Origin: Achromobacter sp.
GTDB lineage: Bacteria > Pseudomonadota > Gammaproteobacteria > Burkholderiales > Burkholderiaceae_B
Direction of reading: 5' to 3'
Assembly: GCA_003454835.1 (NCBI GenBank)
Contig: DMTA01000537.1
Span: forward strand, 1 to 12,883
Length of the DNA stretch: 12,883 bases
The position numbers and the translations under genes were made by a program. Position 1 is the stretch's first letter; each line of letters begins with the position of its first letter. Under the pieces are notes generated by a model, which worked only from the letters and a program-made list of their open reading frames with translations, did not search any database and was not told the origin of the DNA. Positions 10,771 to 12,883 of this stretch are shown here, one piece after another.

Positions 10771-11022
10771 TCAGCCTCCGGTGACCGGTTCAAACACCGC
10801 GACCTCGTCGCCCGCGCGGATCGGGGCGCTGGGCTTGGCGTGTGTCTGATTGATGGCCAGCTTCAGGCGCGCGGCCGGTTCCAATTGGGGATAGCGTTCG
10901 CCCAGCGCGGCAAGCAGCTGCGCGCCGGTGGAGTCGCCTTCCAGGGGCCAGGTTTCATTGCGCTTGCCGACCAGTTCGGCCACACGCGCGAAGTACAGCA
11001 GATTAATCGTTGCGCCATTCAC
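10771..11022 (-). CDS. moaD: Molybdopterin synthase sulfur carrier subunit MoaD
   Basis: A ubiquitin-like protein of 83 residues. Its C-terminal glycine is converted to a thiocarboxylate that donates sulfur in MoaE. The family is shown by INLLYFARVAELVG (6-19), the hydrophobic core INQ (57-59), DEVAVFEPVTGG at the end, and the terminal Gly-Gly (82-83). The start is GTG at 11020-11022, supported by GGGAGGT (11030-11036) 8 bases upstream. A nearby ATG (11016-11018) is out of frame. The start lies 20 bases inside the moaC end, and moaE begins 4 bases after the stop. The activating enzyme MoeB is not in the window. Confidence 0.95.
   Translation of the reverse strand: MNGATINLLYFARVAELVGKRNETWPLEGDSTGAQLLAALGERYPQLEPAARLKLAINQTHAKPSAPIRAGDEVAVFEPVTGG
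10775..10779 (-). promoter_or_regulatory. moaE ribosome binding site inside the Gly-Gly codons of moaD
   Basis: The minus strand reads GGAGG, made from the last two sense codons of moaD (GGA GGC). It is 8 bases before the moaE ATG. It decides the moaE start and ties it to the end of moaD. Confidence 0.75.
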
Positions 11023-11491
11023 CGCTTTTACCTCCCGCCTTGTACTTAAGGCGAACTTGTTCGATCACGATGCCTTTGTCGGCCGCCTTGCACATGTCGT
11101 AGATGGTCAGCGCGGCAACGCTGCACGCCATCATGGCTTCCATTTCGACGCCCGTCTTGTAGCTGGTGCGGCAGGTGGACAGGATGTCGATGCGATGCTC
11201 GGCGTCGTTCAGGGCGAATTCCACGCCGACGAACGACAGCGGCAGGCTGTGACACAGGGGGATCATATCGGCGCAGCGCTTGGCGGCCAGGATGGCGGCC
11301 ACGCGCGCCGTGTTCAGCACCTCTCCCTTGCCCTGGCCCGGCTGGGTCAGCAGGCCATAGGCCACGGCGTTCATGCGGATGCTGGCGGCGGCGACCGCCA
11401 CGCGTTCGGTGTCCGTCTTGGCGATGACGTCGACCATGCGGACCTGGCCGGCTTCGTCCAGGTGACTCAAGGTGGGGGTGGTCTCGGACAT
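11003..11491 (-). CDS. moaC: Cyclic pyranopterin monophosphate synthase MoaC
   Basis: It rearranges the MoaA product to cyclic pyranopterin monophosphate. The 162 residues show LSHLDEAGQVRMVDV (8-22), MIPLCHSLPL (76-85), GVEMEAM (114-120) and YDMCKAADKG (131-140), which hold the family's active-site His, Glu, Asp and Lys residues. It is the first gene of the moaC-D-E-B-moeA operon. The ATG at 11489-11491 gives the usual N-terminus; a TTG five codons earlier is also in frame. Neither has a recognisable ribosome site. That is unusual beside the strong sites of moaD and moaE, and suggests leader-dependent or low initiation. Confidence 0.96.
   Translation of the reverse strand: MSETTPTLSHLDEAGQVRMVDVIAKTDTERVAVAAASIRMNAVAYGLLTQPGQGKGEVLNTARVAAILAAKRCADMIPLCHSLPLSFVGVEFALNDAEHRIDILSTCRTSYKTGVEMEAMMACSVAALTIYDMCKAADKGIVIEQVRLKYKAGGKSGEWRND
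11030..11036 (-). promoter_or_regulatory. Ribosome binding site for moaD, inside moaC
   Basis: Minus strand GGGAGGT, with 8 bases between GGAGG and the GTG start. It lies within moaC codons and supports a GTG start that overlaps the moaC end. Confidence 0.75.
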
Positions 11492-11520
11492 GGAAATCGG
11501 GATCAAGAATTGTTAATGAA

Positions 11521-11558
11521 TGAAAAGAGCGGGGCCGGGCAAGCCGGCCGGGTCCGCT
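11521..11558 (-). terminator. Hairpin with short T-run in the moaC leader (attenuator-like)
   Basis: Read toward moaC, AGCGG and GGCCGG pair with CCGGCC and CCGCT around a 5-base loop (CTTGC), with a 4-base bulge (ACCC) on the first arm. The stem is followed by C-TTTT-C. The form is that of a weak intrinsic terminator. It lies about 30-67 bases upstream of the moaC start, so if transcription begins above it, it could act as an attenuator. The T-run is short and no plus-strand gene ends here. Confidence 0.35.
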
Positions 11559-11571
11559 GTTCCGCCTATGA

Positions 11572-11600
11572 TAGACGAGCGTTACAGGGGGCGCGATAAT
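11572..11600 (+). promoter_or_regulatory. Candidate sigma-70 promoter for the DUF748 gene
   Basis: TAGACG (11572-11577, 4 of 6 matches to TTGACA) and GATAAT (11595-11600, 5 of 6 to TATAAT) are 17 bases apart. Transcription would start near 11607, leaving a leader of about 50 bases before the ATG at 11658. The -10 box lies inside a perfect palindrome. Confidence 0.4.
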
Positions 11601-11605
11601 CGCGC
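11591..11605. repeat. Perfect 7-bp inverted repeat GCGCGAT-A-ATCGCGC
   Basis: The two 7-base arms are exact reverse complements around a single A. The palindrome covers the candidate -10 box of the plus-strand promoter, a typical position for a repressor site. No specific regulator can be named. Confidence 0.4.
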
Positions 11606-11657
11606 CTGCAGTCAGTGGAAGGTTGGATCGCCTTCAATATGTATCAGGAGACTTTCA

Positions 11658-12883
11658 ATGCCCGTGCGGATGCCCAAGCTACGGTTCACCCGACGCGCCG
11701 GCAAGATTCTCCTGGGTATTGTGGCGTTCGTGCTGATTCTGTTTGGCGTTGCGGCCTGGCAAGTGCCAAAGGTGCTGCACGGCGTGCTGACTGACGATGT
11801 CTCGAAGATGATCGGCCGCGACGTTTCCGTCGGCAAGATCACCTTCAATCCGTTCACGCTGACCGTCCGCGCGCAAGACCTTGCCGTGGCGCAGCCCGGC
11901 GCGCAGACGCCGCTGCTGACCTTGGCCGAACTGGATGCCAGCGCGTCGTGGACATCGCTGTTCTGGTTCGCGCCGGTGGTCGATCGTCTGACGCTGCGGC
12001 AGCCTACCATCGCCATCGTCCGCGAAGACGTCCTGCGCTTCAATTTCTCTGACATAGAACAACGCGTCGCCGAATTGGCCGCCGCCAAGCCTGACGAGCC
12101 GCCCAAGCCGGACGAAGGCCTGCCGCGTTTCTCGCTGAACAACATGGTGATCGAGAACGGCACGATCACGTTGGACGACAAGGTCACCGGCCGCAAGCAG
12201 GTTGTCGACGAGTTCGCCATCGGCATCCCGTTCATCTCGACCTTCGGCTATGCGACCGATATCGACGTGCAGCCGCGCCTGCACCTGCGCATCAACGGCA
12301 GTCCGTTCGACCTGACCGGCGTGGCGCGCCCATTCGACGTGGTGCCTTCGTCCACACTTCGCGTGGCCTTTGACGGCCTGCAACTGGAAAAGTGGGCCGA
12401 CGTCTGGCCGATGCCGCTGCCGTTCAAGGTCGAGAGCGCGCTGCTGGATTCGAACCTGCAGGTCGTTTTCGAGCAGCCCAAGGACGCGCCGCCCAAGATC
12501 CGCGTCGTCGGCGATCTGGGGCTGCGCCGTCTGGATTTGCGGGATGCGTCCGGTGGCGATCTGGCCGCATGGAGCGCGTTGACCGTCAGCCGGCTGGAAC
12601 TGGAGCCGATCGCGCGACAGGTGTATATCGGCGAGGTCGGGCTGTGGGCGCCGCAGATCCAAGTGCGGCGTCATGCCAATCAACATCTGAACTGGCAGGA
12701 TGTTGTCGCCGGGCTGAAGGCGCTGGGCGGGGTGGAACCGACCGCCACGCCTGTGCGGGACGAAATGCGCAAGGCAAGCGGACTGAAGCCGCTGGCTGCG
12801 GGCGGGACGCCTGCTGCGGCTGGGGCCGCGGCTACGCCTGGGACGCCCCCTGCGCCTGGAGCGCAGGCCCCGGTTGCTGTGCC
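11658..12883 (+). CDS. DUF748/AsmA-like inner-membrane-anchored protein (3' end cut by window edge)
   Basis: An open frame of 408 codons with no stop before the window end. After a basic start (MPVRMPKLRFTRRAGK) there is one hydrophobic segment (about 17-34), so the protein is probably anchored in the inner membrane with its bulk in the periplasm. Next comes an AsmA-like beta-rich repeat region: VGKITFNPFTLTVRAQDLAV (58-77), RFSLNNMVIENGTITLDD and GSPFDLTGVARPFD. These are typical of DUF748 proteins, which are related to AsmA/TamB-type envelope proteins thought to act in lipid or outer-membrane homeostasis. From about residue 380 an Ala/Pro/Gly/Thr-rich linker begins. The ATG has AGGAG (11646-11650) 7 bases upstream. 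It is divergent from moaC and has no clear link to molybdenum metabolism. The family is fairly sure, the function is not. Confidence 0.82.
   Translation, partial: MPVRMPKLRFTRRAGKILLGIVAFVLILFGVAAWQVPKVLHGVLTDDVSKMIGRDVSVGKITFNPFTLTVRAQDLAVAQPGAQTPLLTLAELDASASWTSLFWFAPVVDRLTLRQPTIAIVREDVLRFNFSDIEQRVAELAAAKPDEPPKPDEGLPRFSLNNMVIENGTITLDDKVTGRKQVVDEFAIGIPFISTFGYATDIDVQPRLHLRINGSPFDLTGVARPFDVVPSSTLRVAFDGLQLEKWADVWPMPLPFKVESALLDSNLQVVFEQPKDAPPKIRVVGDLGLRRLDLRDASGGDLAAWSALTVSRLELEPIARQVYIGEVGLWAPQIQVRRHANQHLNWQDVVAGLKALGGVEPTATPVRDEMRKASGLKPLAAGGTPAAAGAAATPGTPPAPGAQAPVAV
12790..12883 (+). repeat. Ala/Pro/Gly/Thr-rich low-complexity coding stretch
   Basis: The end of the visible DUF748 frame is built from near-repeats of GGGACGCCTGC-like and GCGCCTGGAGCG-like units, coding for Gly-Thr-Pro-Ala combinations. 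It probably encodes a flexible linker and may vary in length between strains. Confidence 0.6.

Noticed and set aside
11492..11657. Known Moco RNA riboswitch upstream of moaC
   Set aside because: I could not match the conserved features of the motif by eye; only a simple hairpin is visible. A covariance-model search would settle it.
11679..12686. Minus-strand open frame of 335 codons opposite the DUF748 gene
   Set aside because: The plus strand has the better case: ribosome site, promoter, membrane segment and DUF748-like sequence. The minus-strand translation is Gln/Arg/His-rich shadow.

Overview
The window is a GC-rich bacterial chromosome segment. It reads as a betaproteobacterium of the Burkholderiales, most likely Alcaligenaceae (Achromobacter/Bordetella type). 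That placement is inferred from the protein flavour, the base composition and the fds gene order; no rRNA or other marker gene is present. Almost every base is coding. I see no transposon, integrase, tRNA, CRISPR array or phage gene.

Region 1 (1-5496, minus strand) is an operon for a soluble, NAD+-linked, molybdenum (bis-MGD) formate dehydrogenase, in the order fdsG-fdsB-fdsA-fdsC. fdsC is cut by the left window edge. FdsG and FdsB resemble complex I NuoE and NuoF. FdsA fuses a NuoG-like ferredoxin region to a molybdopterin catalytic domain that uses cysteine, not selenocysteine. FdsC is an FdhD-type factor that matures the cofactor.

Region 2 (5497-5654) is the AT-rich divergent control region between fdsG and fdsR. 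It holds a perfect 10-bp inverted repeat and several further copies of its half-site, one of them over the first codons of fdsR.

Region 3 (5655-8572, plus strand) is fdsR-moaA-mobA. FdsR has a ModE/LysR-like DNA-binding domain and a periplasmic-binding-protein-like effector domain. The three genes are tightly packed, so the formate dehydrogenase regulator is probably co-transcribed with the first step (MoaA) and the guanylyl-transfer step (MobA) of molybdenum cofactor (Moco) synthesis.

Region 4 (8557-11491, minus strand) is moaC-moaD-moaE-moaB-moeA, with junctions of 3-4 bases or overlaps. It converges on mobA, and the two coding ends overlap by 16 bases. Together regions 3 and 4 cover GTP to cyclic pyranopterin monophosphate (MoaA, MoaC), dithiolene formation (MoaD, MoaE), adenylylation (MoaB), metal insertion (MoeA) and GMP addition (MobA). 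The MoaD-activating enzyme MoeB and the optional MobB are not in the window.

Region 5 (11492-12883) holds a divergent promoter region and the start of a large inner-membrane-anchored DUF748/AsmA-like protein, cut by the right edge.

The whole is best read as a formate-oxidation island carrying its own cofactor supply. All enzymes belong to known families and I do not see a wholly undescribed system. The points most worth following are the repeated half-site at fdsR/fdsG, the regulator-cofactor gene operon, and the unusual leader structures.
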